This document shows positions 35,487 to 43,781 of a DNA stretch of 64,000 nt, piece after piece; the first letter of the stretch is position 1, and each line of letters begins with the position of its first letter. The translations under genes and the position numbers were made by a program. The notes below the pieces were generated by a model, which saw nothing but the letters and a program-made list of their open reading frames with translations, was not told the origin of the DNA and did no database searches. The stretch is from Gaetbulibacter_B jejuensis (GTDB lineage Bacteria; Bacteroidota; Bacteroidia; Flavobacteriales; Flavobacteriaceae), in assembly GCF_039524015.1 (NCBI RefSeq), contig NZ_BAAAGF010000002.1:186001-250000 (forward strand), read 5' to 3'.

Positions 35487-36135
35487 GCGAATCTTTTGAT
35501 TCAATTTCTTTTTTTACAGGTTTCTTATTGAAATCTATGTTTGCTTCTGGTTGTTTGTTAAAGTCTACACCAAATAGTTTAGCATAGTATAAATCTAATG
35601 CTACAAAAAGAGCTAAATACTTGTCTTTTGTTATGCTTATGGTGTTTCGTCTTAATTCTTCGCTATACATTCTGTAGCTCATACTATTAGTGTCAACTAA
35701 AGCATTGAAAGTAATTTTTAAATCACCTTCTTGCATATTAGAAGCAATACAAGCGACTAAAGGGTTAGCGTAGTTTAAAGTATAATCACCCTCTTTAGTA
35801 TTCCATAAATCGGATTTAGATTTTAAAGCTTCAAACAGTTCTTTTGTGTGTTTTGATGTGATAGCTATATAATTAACTTTATTAACTCTTACATCGCTTA
35901 AAAACCTAACATAAGACCTATTTGGACTTTGGGTTTTTGGATCGTAAGCGTTTATTAAATCTTTTTCAAAAGACATTAATGCTTCGTTAAGTAGAAGAGA
36001 GTCTTTACTTTTGCAGTCTTTTAATTCGTTATTGTTAGCATATTTGTAATCTACTTCAGGCGTTTTTGGTTCTTGCTTACAGTTCCACAATACTAAACTT
36101 GCAATAAGGCATGTAATAATTAATTTAAACTTCAT
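35467..36135 (-). CDS. Lipoprotein of unknown function in the methylmalonyl-CoA mutase operon
   Basis: 222 residues from the ATG at 36135 (MKFKLIITCLIASLVLWNC, lipobox Cys at 19); an ATG at 36153 would overlap mutA. The mature protein is mainly helical and polar and ends in a histidine-containing tail (SKDSHEGHNH). No known domain recognised. It lies 10 bases after mutA and overlaps the next lipoprotein gene by 20 bases, so all four genes of the unit are translated from one message. Confidence 0.8.
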   Translation of the reverse strand: MKFKLIITCLIASLVLWNCKQEPKTPEVDYKYANNNELKDCKSKDSLLLNEALMSFEKDLINAYDPKTQSPNRSYVRFLSDVRVNKVNYIAITSKHTKELFEALKSKSDLWNTKEGDYTLNYANPLVACIASNMQEGDLKITFNALVDTNSMSYRMYSEELRRNTISITKDKYLALFVALDLYYAKLFGVDFNKQPEANIDFNKKPVKKEIESKDSHEGHNH

Positions 36136-36145
36136 GATGTTGTGT

Positions 36146-37519
36146 TTATTCATTATTAATTCGTTCTTGTTCCATTGACTCAGCTAACCTGTTTTCAATT
36201 ATTGGAGCAATAAGTGTTTTTACAGGATTGTGTTTTACAAAAGGGTATAGCTCAAGCTCGTGTTTCATTTTATCGTTAGGGTTTGGATGCTTGTTTGTTC
36301 CTAATAAAATGAGTTTGTTAGCATTAAAATCTTCTTGTTCTTTAGTAGCACTTTCTTTTATTTTACGTTGAATAGTGCCTTCTTTAAGTTGGTTTAAAAA
36401 CCCACCATTACTTTCTATATCTTTAAATAATGCTAAGGCTTTTTCTGAAATTTGCTCAGTTAACGTTTCTACATAATAATTACCATCGGCAGGATTATTG
36501 ACTTTGTCAAAGTAACTTTCGTGCTTTAAAACTAATAACTGATTTCTCGAGATTCGCTCTCCGAATTCGTTGTCTTTATGATAAATAGCATCATAAGGTA
36601 AATTACATACCGAATTTGAGCCACCAAGAATTGCACTCATACACTCTGTTGTAGTACGTAGCATATTGGTGTTATAATCATAAAGGGTTTTATTGCGCTT
36701 TGAAGGTGTAGCAAAAATGTGACACTGTGTATTAAAATTGAAAGCTTCGGCAAGTGTTGAAAACAACAATCTTAAAGCACGAAGTTTGGCAATCTCAAAG
36801 AAATAATTTGTGCCTACTGAAACATTAAAAATAATGTTGAATTCTTTTTTTGCTTCAGTTGAAAGTAGTGCATCAAGATGATTGAAATATTCATTAACAT
36901 GTGCTAGCGCATATGCTAATTGTTGCACAATAGTTGCTCCAGAATTTTGATATAAAGCAACATCAACACTTAAAGAATTGGTACTTTTTACAATACTTTC
37001 AAAAATAGAATGATCGGTTTTTAAGTCTTTAAACCAATTGCCAGCTCTTGCTAATTGACCAATAATATCTGTTGGGATATAAACCTTGTCTTTTGAAGTT
37101 TTGCTGAGGATTTCAGTAACGTATTCAGTATCTAAAAACTGTAATTCAAAATAGAGTAGCGTAGTGTTGGTGTCAATTGATTTGAGGAGTTCTTCTAAGT
37201 TTATTTTAGTGTTAGGAATAATAAACTTGATGCTTTCGGCTCCTCTAGAAAGTGCATCATTAGCTTTTTCGTTGGATTTCTTAGCATCAGCAACAAAAAT
37301 AGTTTGGCAAATGTGCCATTGTGTTGCTTTAGCATCTGAAATTTCAGGAAGTGTATCAAACTCATCAGCATGATAAAATGGTCTTACATCAATGCCTTCG
37401 TTTGATTTCCATATTAGTGTATCATTATAATCAGCACCTTTAAGGTCAGCTTGAATTTTTTGTTTCCATTGCTTTGATGAAACATCATCAAAGGTGGAAA
37501 ATAATGGATTATTTTTCAT
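36146..37519 (-). CDS. mutA: Methylmalonyl-CoA mutase small subunit
   Basis: 457 residues. Corresponds to the non-catalytic beta subunit of heterodimeric methylmalonyl-CoA mutase: the TIM-barrel part is present (SSKQWKQKIQADLKGADYNDTLIWKSNEGIDVRPFY at the N-terminus; LAYALAHVNEYFNHLD; SRNQLLVLKHESYFDKVNNPADGNYYVETLT) but the cobalamin-binding domain with DxHxxG is absent and the protein is shorter than typical small subunits (about 620), so it has lost that region altogether. Pairs with MutB three genes on. Start overlaps the FtsB/DivIC stop by 11 bases. Confidence 0.93.
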   Translation of the reverse strand: MKNNPLFSTFDDVSSKQWKQKIQADLKGADYNDTLIWKSNEGIDVRPFYHADEFDTLPEISDAKATQWHICQTIFVADAKKSNEKANDALSRGAESIKFIIPNTKINLEELLKSIDTNTTLLYFELQFLDTEYVTEILSKTSKDKVYIPTDIIGQLARAGNWFKDLKTDHSIFESIVKSTNSLSVDVALYQNSGATIVQQLAYALAHVNEYFNHLDALLSTEAKKEFNIIFNVSVGTNYFFEIAKLRALRLLFSTLAEAFNFNTQCHIFATPSKRNKTLYDYNTNMLRTTTECMSAILGGSNSVCNLPYDAIYHKDNEFGERISRNQLLVLKHESYFDKVNNPADGNYYVETLTEQISEKALALFKDIESNGGFLNQLKEGTIQRKIKESATKEQEDFNANKLILLGTNKHPNPNDKMKHELELYPFVKHNPVKTLIAPIIENRLAESMEQERINNE

Positions 37520-37838
37520 TACTCTGTTTTGCTAAGCTATCTTCGTACTCAATGATATAAATCTCTTCATTTTCCTTTTTCATATAGTATTTTTCTCGAG
37601 CTAGTTTTTCAATACCTTCTTCGGTTTTTAGCTCTTTAATAGCTTTATTGTCTTTTTCAATTTCCTTTTTATAATACTCTTTTTCGTTTTCTAAATCCTC
37701 CATTTCTGAATTTAATTCATGATGAATTAAAAAGGAGTTAGTGTCAAAAAACAGCATCCATATTGCAAAAGGCACAAGTATGATTACAAAAAGATTTTTG
37801 AAAGGTTTTAAATATTTTATGTTTTTCTTTTTTGGCAT
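37509..37838 (-). CDS. FtsB/DivIC-like cell-division protein
   Basis: 109 residues with the septum-formation-initiator plan: a basic N-terminus, one TM segment (about 14-32, LFVIILVPFAIWMLFF), then a coiled coil (about 42-75, SEMEDLENEKEYYKKEIEKD) and EKLAREKYYMKKENEEIYI, the conserved end of DivIC/FtsB. It should act in the divisome with FtsL and FtsQ. Six bases after udk and overlapping mutA by 11 bases. Confidence 0.9.
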   Translation of the reverse strand: MPKKKNIKYLKPFKNLFVIILVPFAIWMLFFDTNSFLIHHELNSEMEDLENEKEYYKKEIEKDNKAIKELKTEEGIEKLAREKYYMKKENEEIYIIEYEDSLAKQSNEK

Positions 37839-37844
37839 TGTAAG

Positions 37845-38450
37845 TTACAAGCGTTGATTAATAATAGTTTTAACTATATCAACTGCTACAGTATTGTACT
37901 TATTGTTTGGTATAATAATGTCTGCATACTCTTTCATAGGTTCTATAAATTGCTGATGCATAGGTTTTAATGTGTTTTGGTAACGCGATAATACTTCGTC
38001 AATGTCTCTTCCTCTTTCAGAAATATCTCGTTTTAAACGACGTATAAGGCGTTCATCACTATCAGCATGCACAAATATTTTTATATCAAACATGTCTCTC
38101 AACTCTGGATTGGTAAGGATAAGAATACCCTCAACAATCATCACTTTTCTTGGTTTGGTTTTTACAACATCACCTGTTCTGTTATGTTTTACAAAAGAGT
38201 AAACAGGTTGGTCTATTGTATTTCCTTTTTTTAACTCTTTAAGGTGTTCTTCCAAAAGTTCAAAATCGATAGAACGAGGATGGTCAAAATTGATTTTTAC
38301 ACGTTCGTCATAACTCAAATGAGACGTATCTTTGTAATATGAGTCTTGAGAGATGACCCCAACTTCACCTTCGGGAAGTTGAGCTAATATTTGATTAACC
38401 ACAGTTGTTTTACCACAACCAGTTCCTCCTGCGATTCCTATAATGAGCAT
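37845..38450 (-). CDS. udk: Uridine kinase
   Basis: Phosphorylates uridine and cytidine in pyrimidine salvage. 201 residues. P-loop GIAGGTGCGKTT at the N-terminus, SQDSYYKD, FDHPRSIDF, VEGILIL, and the lid region RRLKRDISERGRD. On the minus strand TAAATTTG (38472-38479) fits the -7 promoter box 22 bases before the ATG. Heads the udk-ftsB-mutA-lipoproteins-mutB run. Confidence 0.96.
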   Translation of the reverse strand: MLIIGIAGGTGCGKTTVVNQILAQLPEGEVGVISQDSYYKDTSHLSYDERVKINFDHPRSIDFELLEEHLKELKKGNTIDQPVYSFVKHNRTGDVVKTKPRKVMIVEGILILTNPELRDMFDIKIFVHADSDERLIRRLKRDISERGRDIDEVLSRYQNTLKPMHQQFIEPMKEYADIIIPNNKYNTVAVDIVKTIINQRL

Positions 38451-38496
38451 ATTTTTTGTTTAGAATTTAGGCAAATTTAAGTATTTACAAGAAAAA

Positions 38497-38913
38497 TTAA
38501 GGCTGAATTTTTGAAACTTCATCTTCGGTAATCATTTTATTATTGGTGTTTCCCCAAGAGTTTGTAATGTAATTCATTACATCGGCAACTTCTTGGTCGC
38601 TTAGTCCTAAAGGTGTCATTACATTATCATATTCAACACCATTAACTGTTATTTTTCCTTTTTGTCCGTACTTAATAGCTTTTATACTTTCAGCTCTTTT
38701 GTTCATTAAATAATCCGATTTTGCCAAAGGCGGAAATGTGCGTGGTACACCTTGTCCGTTTGGTAAATGGCAAGCCATACAAAAGTCGTTGTACACTTCA
38801 GAACCACGTTGTATACTTTCTTGTATTTCTGGGCTTTTATCTTCTTTCTTGCTATTGCAAAACGTTAATGTAGCGAAAGCTATAATAAATAATAGTGGTT
38901 TGGTTTTTATCAT
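38497..38913 (-). CDS. Monoheme cytochrome c lipoprotein
   Basis: 138 residues. Lipoprotein signal (ATLTFC, Cys at 19), then a class I cytochrome c: heme site CMACH at 45-49, PNGQGVPRTFPPL, a likely axial Met in NVMTPLGLSDQEV, and the closing helix VADVMNYITNSWG. Expected in the periplasm, anchored to a membrane. It overlaps the sugar dehydrogenase stop by 4 bases, so it probably takes electrons from that enzyme. Confidence 0.9.
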   Translation of the reverse strand: MIKTKPLLFIIAFATLTFCNSKKEDKSPEIQESIQRGSEVYNDFCMACHLPNGQGVPRTFPPLAKSDYLMNKRAESIKAIKYGQKGKITVNGVEYDNVMTPLGLSDQEVADVMNYITNSWGNTNNKMITEDEVSKIQP

Positions 38914-40016
38914 TTTTTTGGTAACAGTTTTACAATTCCTAAGTTTTCAATGCCTACATAAATGTAACCGTCTAGTCCTTGGTTTATTGAACGCACACGG
39001 CCTAAGTTGTCTAAAAGACGTTCTTCCTTAATTACTTTACCATCTTTGATGACACATTTATCAAGGTATTGAAATTTTAATGAACCAACTAGAAGGTCTC
39101 CTTTCCAACCAGGATATTTATCGCTAGTTATAAAAGCCATTCCGCTAGGAGCAATTGAAGGATCCCAATAATGAAAGGGTTGTTCCATGCCTTCTTTTTC
39201 GGTAATGTCAGTAAATTTTGTTCCACTATAATTGATACCATAACTTATAACTGGCCATCCGTAATTTTTTCCAGGTTTTATAATATTGATTTCGTCTCCT
39301 CCTCTAGGACCATGTTCATGAGTCCATATTTCACCAGTTTCATAGTGTAAAACCATACCTTGCGGATTTCTATGACCATAGGAAAAAATTGCAGGTTTTG
39401 CGTTAGGTGTGTTTACAAGCGGATTATCTATTGGGATTGACCCATCACTATTTAACCTATAAACTTTCCCGCAATCTCTTGTTATGTCTTGTGGGTTTGT
39501 ATCTCTATCTCCACGTTCACCAATAGTAAAATATAAATACCCTTGGTTGTCAAAAACTATTCTTGAACCAAAATGTTGACCTCTTGTTGTATTAGGACTA
39601 GCTTTGTACAATAGTTGTTTATCAACTAAAGTGTTGTTTTTTAGTTTTGCTCTCATTAAGGCTGTGTTGCCTCCTTTTTCTTCTCCTTCAGGAGATGCAT
39701 AGGTGAAATAAATCCAACCGTTATCTTTATACTCAGGATGTAAACAAATGTCCAATAAACCTCCTTGACCTCTTACATATATTTCCGGTAAACCAGAGAT
39801 AGTAGTTTTTTGACCATTTTTAAAATGAATGAGTTCACCACTTTTTTCAGTAATTAGTATTGAGTTATCAGGTAAAAATGCAAATCCCCAAGGTATATTA
39901 AGTTCTTTTACAACTAGTTCGTAATCGTGGTTTGTATTTACGGGATTTTTATCTTGAGCGCAAGCAAAAACACTTAATAATGCTATAAAAAGCATGTACT
40001 GTTTTTTAAATTTCAT
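38910..40016 (-). CDS. PQQ-dependent sugar dehydrogenase-like lipoprotein (GSDH family)
   Basis: 368 residues. Lipoprotein signal (LLSVFAC, Cys at 19). Six-bladed propeller of the soluble glucose dehydrogenase / aldose sugar dehydrogenase family: LNIPWGFAFLPDNSILITEKSG, GGLLDICLHPEYKDNGWIYFTYA, GQHFGSRIVFDNQGYLYFTIGERGD, YGHRNPQGM, EHGPRGGDEIN (cofactor and catalytic His region), LLVGSLKFQYL. Oxidises sugars in the periplasm using PQQ, if that cofactor is available; no PQQ synthesis genes are in this window. Cotranslated with the following cytochrome c. Confidence 0.9.
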   Translation of the reverse strand: MKFKKQYMLFIALLSVFACAQDKNPVNTNHDYELVVKELNIPWGFAFLPDNSILITEKSGELIHFKNGQKTTISGLPEIYVRGQGGLLDICLHPEYKDNGWIYFTYASPEGEEKGGNTALMRAKLKNNTLVDKQLLYKASPNTTRGQHFGSRIVFDNQGYLYFTIGERGDRDTNPQDITRDCGKVYRLNSDGSIPIDNPLVNTPNAKPAIFSYGHRNPQGMVLHYETGEIWTHEHGPRGGDEINIIKPGKNYGWPVISYGINYSGTKFTDITEKEGMEQPFHYWDPSIAPSGMAFITSDKYPGWKGDLLVGSLKFQYLDKCVIKDGKVIKEERLLDNLGRVRSINQGLDGYIYVGIENLGIVKLLPKK

Positions 40017-40076
40017 ATAAAAATGATTTTGAGCTTAAATTTAATGATAAAATGTGTCAGTTTTTAAAAAAAGGTA

Positions 40077-40084
40077 TATATTTG
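40077..40084 (+). promoter_or_regulatory. -7 promoter box of tRNA-Pro
   Basis: TATATTTG, a full TAnnTTTG match, 27 bases before the first base of the tRNA. The -33 element is not clear. Confidence 0.5.
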
Positions 40085-40110
40085 CAGTCCTAAAAATGAT
40101 AACCAAAATT

Positions 40111-40185
40111 CGGGGTGTAGCGTAGCCCGGTTATCGCGCCGCGTTTGGGACGCGGAGGTCGCAGGTTCGAATCCTGCCACCCCGA
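40111..40185 (+). tRNA. tRNA-Pro (TGG anticodon)
   Basis: 75 bases folding as a full cloverleaf. Acceptor CGGGGTG / CACCCCG (40111-40117 with 40178-40184), D arm GCGTAGCCCGGTTATCGC, anticodon stem CCGCG / CGCGG with loop TTTGGGA (anticodon TGG), T arm GCAGGTTCGAATCCTGC, discriminator A185. The 3' CCA is not encoded. Own promoter box upstream and a terminator directly after. Confidence 0.97.
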
Positions 40186-40187
40186 CT

Positions 40188-40222
40188 TTAAAAGCTGAAC
40201 TGTTTTGTTCAGCTTTTTTTTT
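40188..40222 (+). terminator. Terminator after tRNA-Pro
   Basis: GCTGAAC (40194-40200), loop TGTTTT, GTTCAGC (40207-40213), then T9. The A-run on the other side is shorter but may also help end the leftward 40221-40691 gene, whose last codons lie next to it. Confidence 0.85.
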
Positions 40223-40691
40223 ATTCAATACGTTTGTAGTTTTCTGAGTAAATACGGTTACCCTCATCATCAACTTCAATTTGACTAAAGGTGTTTTCTT
40301 TTAAGTCGAGCTCGTATTTAAATTCTTTTCGTTCATTAATAATTTTTTTCATCATTTTAGAGCCATAATCCAAAACTTCGGTAAGCGTATCACCATTAAT
40401 ATTATAATATCCATAACCAAACCATTCAGTACTGTCGGTTGGTACATTTTTACTCCACATTACTTTGGTTGAGGTATACATTTTTACTTGACGATAACCT
40501 GTAGATGGGTTAAACGAATCGGATACTTTATTGTTGATGTAGTTATAAAAACCTACCAATTCCCAAGTGCCTTCTAGTGACGCGTTGATTGAATCTTGTG
40601 TTTTAGTGTTGTCTTGGACGTTTTGATTTGCATTGTTTTTACAAGCAATTACTAATAGAGCAGTGAATATTATTAGTGCTAAATGTTTCAT
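40221..40691 (-). CDS. Small lipoprotein, lipocalin-like
   Basis: 156 residues. Lipoprotein signal MKHLALIIFTALLVIAC (Cys 17), an Asn/Gln-rich linker (about 18-38), then an all-beta domain opening with LEGTWELVGFYNYINNKVSD and continuing TGYRQVKMYTSTKVMWSKN, FGYGYYNINGDTLTE, the plan of Bacteroidetes lipocalin-like proteins. No function can be assigned. Single gene, convergent with tRNA-Pro. Confidence 0.8.
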   Translation of the reverse strand: MKHLALIIFTALLVIACKNNANQNVQDNTKTQDSINASLEGTWELVGFYNYINNKVSDSFNPSTGYRQVKMYTSTKVMWSKNVPTDSTEWFGYGYYNINGDTLTEVLDYGSKMMKKIINERKEFKYELDLKENTFSQIEVDDEGNRIYSENYKRIE

Positions 40692-40854
40692 GACAGAATG
40701 TTTTAGTTTTAAATGTGTTGCCTTCTAAATTTACAAAAATCTACTGGTATTTTTAAACTATTCAATGTAAAAAATATGTAGCTATGTATAATTTTTACTT
40801 ATAGTTGTATACAAACTGTTAATAACTTATATGTAAGGATTTGCCCAAAAAACC

Positions 40855-40862
40855 TACTTTTG
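40855..40862 (+). promoter_or_regulatory. -7 promoter box of trxB
   Basis: TACTTTTG, a full TAnnTTTG match, 24 bases before the trxB ATG at 40887. It rules out the frame opening at 40860, which lies inside the box. Confidence 0.55.
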
Positions 40863-40886
40863 TTTAGTAAAATTAATGATACGATT

Positions 40887-41867
40887 ATGTCTGAAACAAT
40901 TGAAAAAGTAAAGTGTTTGATAATAGGTTCTGGACCTGCAGGTTATACAGCAGCTATTTATGCAGCAAGAGCAAATATGTCTCCAGTTTTATACCAAGGA
41001 GCACAACCAGGAGGACAATTGACAACTACTAATGAAGTTGAAAATTTCCCAGGTTACCCTGAAGGAATAACTGGTCCTGAAATGATGATTCAGTTACAAA
41101 AACAGGCTGAGCGCTTTGAAACTGACGTAAGAGATGGGTGGATTACCAAAGTAGATTTTTCTGGTGATGTTCACAAAGTATGGGTAAATGATACTAAAGA
41201 AATACACTGCGATACAGTTATAATTTCTACAGGAGCTTCAGCAAAATATTTAGGATTAGAATCTGAACAAAAATATTTAAAATTAGGAGGAGGTGTTTCT
41301 GCATGTGCTGTTTGTGATGGCTTTTTCTACAGAAATCAAGAAGTAGTGATTGTTGGAGCAGGAGATAGTGCTTGTGAAGAGGCACATTATTTATCTAAGC
41401 TTTGTAAAAAGGTAACAATGCTTGTAAGACGTGATGAGTTTAGAGCTTCAAAAATTATGGCTGAACGCGTTAAAAACACACCAAATATTGAAATACTATT
41501 CAATACTGAAACTGAAGAGGTTTTAGGAGATGGACAAGTAGTTACAGGTGTTAAAGTGTTTAATAACCAAACTGATGAGAAGCACGAAATTCCTGCAACA
41601 GGATTTTTTGTAGCTATTGGACATAAGCCTAATACTGATATTTTTAAAGATTATTTAGATTTAGATGAAACTGGATATATTATAAATGTTCCTGGAACAT
41701 CTAAAACTAATGTAGAAGGTGTTTTTGTGAGTGGTGATGCTGCCGATCATGTTTACCGACAAGCAATAACTGCTGCTGGAACAGGTTGTATGGCTGCTCT
41801 TGATGCAGAACGTTGGTTAGCTGCAAAAGATACTACTTTTGAAGTTAGTACTTCTACCTATAACTAG
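40887..41867 (+). CDS. trxB: Thioredoxin reductase
   Basis: FAD enzyme that reduces thioredoxin with NADPH. 326 residues from the ATG at 40887. FAD-binding GSGPAGYTAAIYAARA (about 14-29), redox pair in SACAVCDGF (C140, C143), NADPH-binding VIVGAGDSACEEA, and the C-terminal FAD block VFVSGDAAD. Normal length. Monocistronic, with its own promoter box and terminator. Confidence 0.97.
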   Translation: MSETIEKVKCLIIGSGPAGYTAAIYAARANMSPVLYQGAQPGGQLTTTNEVENFPGYPEGITGPEMMIQLQKQAERFETDVRDGWITKVDFSGDVHKVWVNDTKEIHCDTVIISTGASAKYLGLESEQKYLKLGGGVSACAVCDGFFYRNQEVVIVGAGDSACEEAHYLSKLCKKVTMLVRRDEFRASKIMAERVKNTPNIEILFNTETEEVLGDGQVVTGVKVFNNQTDEKHEIPATGFFVAIGHKPNTDIFKDYLDLDETGYIINVPGTSKTNVEGVFVSGDAADHVYRQAITAAGTGCMAALDAERWLAAKDTTFEVSTSTYN

Positions 41868-41885
41868 AACATAAATAATAGAGAT

Positions 41886-41921
41886 AAAAAAAACCGAAGT
41901 TTATAGCTTCGGTTTTTTTTA
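41886..41921. terminator. Bidirectional terminator between trxB and the M2 peptidase
   Basis: ACCGAAG (41893-41899) / CTTCGGT (41907-41913), A-run on the left and T8 on the right. Confidence 0.85.
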
Positions 41922-41939
41922 TGTATTAAAGTTTAAATA

Positions 41940-43760
41940 TTATAAACTTTCTGGTAGTGTGTATGTTCTGCCTTTGTTTTGTTCTTTTAAGTAATCCATA
42001 AGAGGAGCAAAATAGTCTAACATTGGTTTTGCACTCATTTCGCTACCAACACTTTCTTTTAATAACTCTCTCCAATCATTATTAGCACCAGATTTTAAAA
42101 CTTCTTTAAGGAAATCTCCAACAGGTTTGCTACCATAGTAATTTGTAGCATGTGGATCTTGCTTCAAGATATTTTTAGAAATATGGTCATGGAATTGGAA
42201 TAATAAAATATAAGATACTGCATAATCGTAATATTGAGCAGCATCATTGTTGATGTGTGTTTTTGAAGCAGCATCACAAAACTCTTCACCTCTTTCAGAA
42301 GGAGGAACCATACCTTGGTATTTTTGAGCGAGTTCCCACCATTTTTTGTTGAACTCATCCTTTGGAAGGTTTTCAGCATAAACAGCATTTTCAAACTCAG
42401 TCATTACACCTGCTGAGAATGGTAAAAACACAACATAGTTTAAAGCTTCTTTTAATAGGTTTTGAGTTTCATCAATTTCAACATTAGCATCAACTAATCC
42501 TTTTTCAGCTAAAAATGGCTTTTGCATAGCAGCTAAACCTAATAAACTACCAATAGCTTCGTGGTATCCTCTGTTTGCGCCTCCACGTAATAAAGGTGGA
42601 ACATCAGGATTGGTGTAAGCTTGATAATAATAAATATGACCTAATTCATGATGAATAGTCTCATAATAATCGGCAGTTGCTTCAACACTCATTAGACAAC
42701 GTAAGTCGTTTTCTAAATCCATATGCCATGCAGAAGCATGATTATTCTTTTTGTAAGGTGCATCAGCAGGTAAAGGATACATGCTAGATTTTTCGTAGAA
42801 ACTTGCAGGTAATGGGTCAAAACCAATACTCTTATAGAAGTTTTCACCTTCTTTTACAATCCACTCTGGTTCTTTGTCAGCTAAAGCAGCATCAATATCT
42901 AAACCTTCAACATTAACCAGTGCGCTCCAATCTTGTCCCCAACGGTTTGGTAACCAATGTGCAGGTAAATACTGAGGTACTTCAGCATTGAATTTTTTAG
43001 CTAATTCATATCTAGCCCAAGTGTGTAATTCTCTATACAGTGGCCAAACTTCTTTAACCATTTTGTTCATTTCATCACGCATTTCTTGACGTGACATACC
43101 ATAATCTGATACTTGGTAAGTAAAGTAATCGTCATAACCTAGAGCTTGTACAGTTTTGTTACGAAGCGATCTTAAGTTTTCCAATCCATCTTTTAAATCT
43201 TTACCAACAGCTTTTGAAGTTTCCCAATTGGCAAGTCTTTCGTTTAAATTGTTAGATTCTCTTAATACTTTGTCGATGTCTCCTGTGGTTACTGATTTGC
43301 CATCAACTTTAAAATCGAAACCAAATAAAGTTTCGTTTTGAGCATTTTCGGCAGCAATACGTTCTGAAACTAAATCGGAAACTGTTTCAGGGTTGTTAGC
43401 AGCAGCATAAAGAATTGTATTAAGTTGTCTTACTTGAACAATATCTAAAGCATCTTTATTCTCTAAAAATTTTCTTGTTTTTTCAATATTTTCAGTGCTT
43501 CCTGTAAATTTAGCAAAGGCTTCGTTTGCTTTTTGAACATTGTAAGCATTGGTTGTGTCGCCAGCAACAATACGTGTGTTGGCATCCCACTCAGCAAGTG
43601 CAGAATCGTAATATAATTTTACGAAAGTATAAGTGTAATCATCTAAAAACGCTTGAACTTCAGCTTTCAATTCAGCTGAATTATTGCTGGTTTTAGATGT
43701 GTCTTCTTTACATGAAACCATGGAAAAAAGAACAATTGATAAGGCAATTAGTTTTTTCAT
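41940..43760 (-). CDS. M2-family peptidyl-dipeptidase (ACE-like) lipoprotein
   Basis: 606 residues. Lipoprotein signal MKKLIALSIVLFSMVSC (Cys 17). Zinc metallopeptidase of the angiotensin-converting-enzyme family: zinc motif in ETIHHELGHIYYYQAY, downstream third-ligand Glu in NRGYHEAIGSLL, and the conserved GMVPPSERGEEFCDAASKTHI and PVGDFLKEVLKSG blocks. It removes dipeptides from peptide C-termini; in bacteria it is probably a nutritional envelope peptidase. Length equals one ACE domain. Monocistronic. Confidence 0.93.
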   Translation of the reverse strand: MKKLIALSIVLFSMVSCKEDTSKTSNNSAELKAEVQAFLDDYTYTFVKLYYDSALAEWDANTRIVAGDTTNAYNVQKANEAFAKFTGSTENIEKTRKFLENKDALDIVQVRQLNTILYAAANNPETVSDLVSERIAAENAQNETLFGFDFKVDGKSVTTGDIDKVLRESNNLNERLANWETSKAVGKDLKDGLENLRSLRNKTVQALGYDDYFTYQVSDYGMSRQEMRDEMNKMVKEVWPLYRELHTWARYELAKKFNAEVPQYLPAHWLPNRWGQDWSALVNVEGLDIDAALADKEPEWIVKEGENFYKSIGFDPLPASFYEKSSMYPLPADAPYKKNNHASAWHMDLENDLRCLMSVEATADYYETIHHELGHIYYYQAYTNPDVPPLLRGGANRGYHEAIGSLLGLAAMQKPFLAEKGLVDANVEIDETQNLLKEALNYVVFLPFSAGVMTEFENAVYAENLPKDEFNKKWWELAQKYQGMVPPSERGEEFCDAASKTHINNDAAQYYDYAVSYILLFQFHDHISKNILKQDPHATNYYGSKPVGDFLKEVLKSGANNDWRELLKESVGSEMSAKPMLDYFAPLMDYLKEQNKGRTYTLPESL

Positions 43761-43781
43761 TTAAATAAAAAGGGTTAAAAG

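Noticed and set aside
40064..40279. 71-codon leftward frame
   Set aside because: Runs antisense through tRNA-Pro and its terminator.
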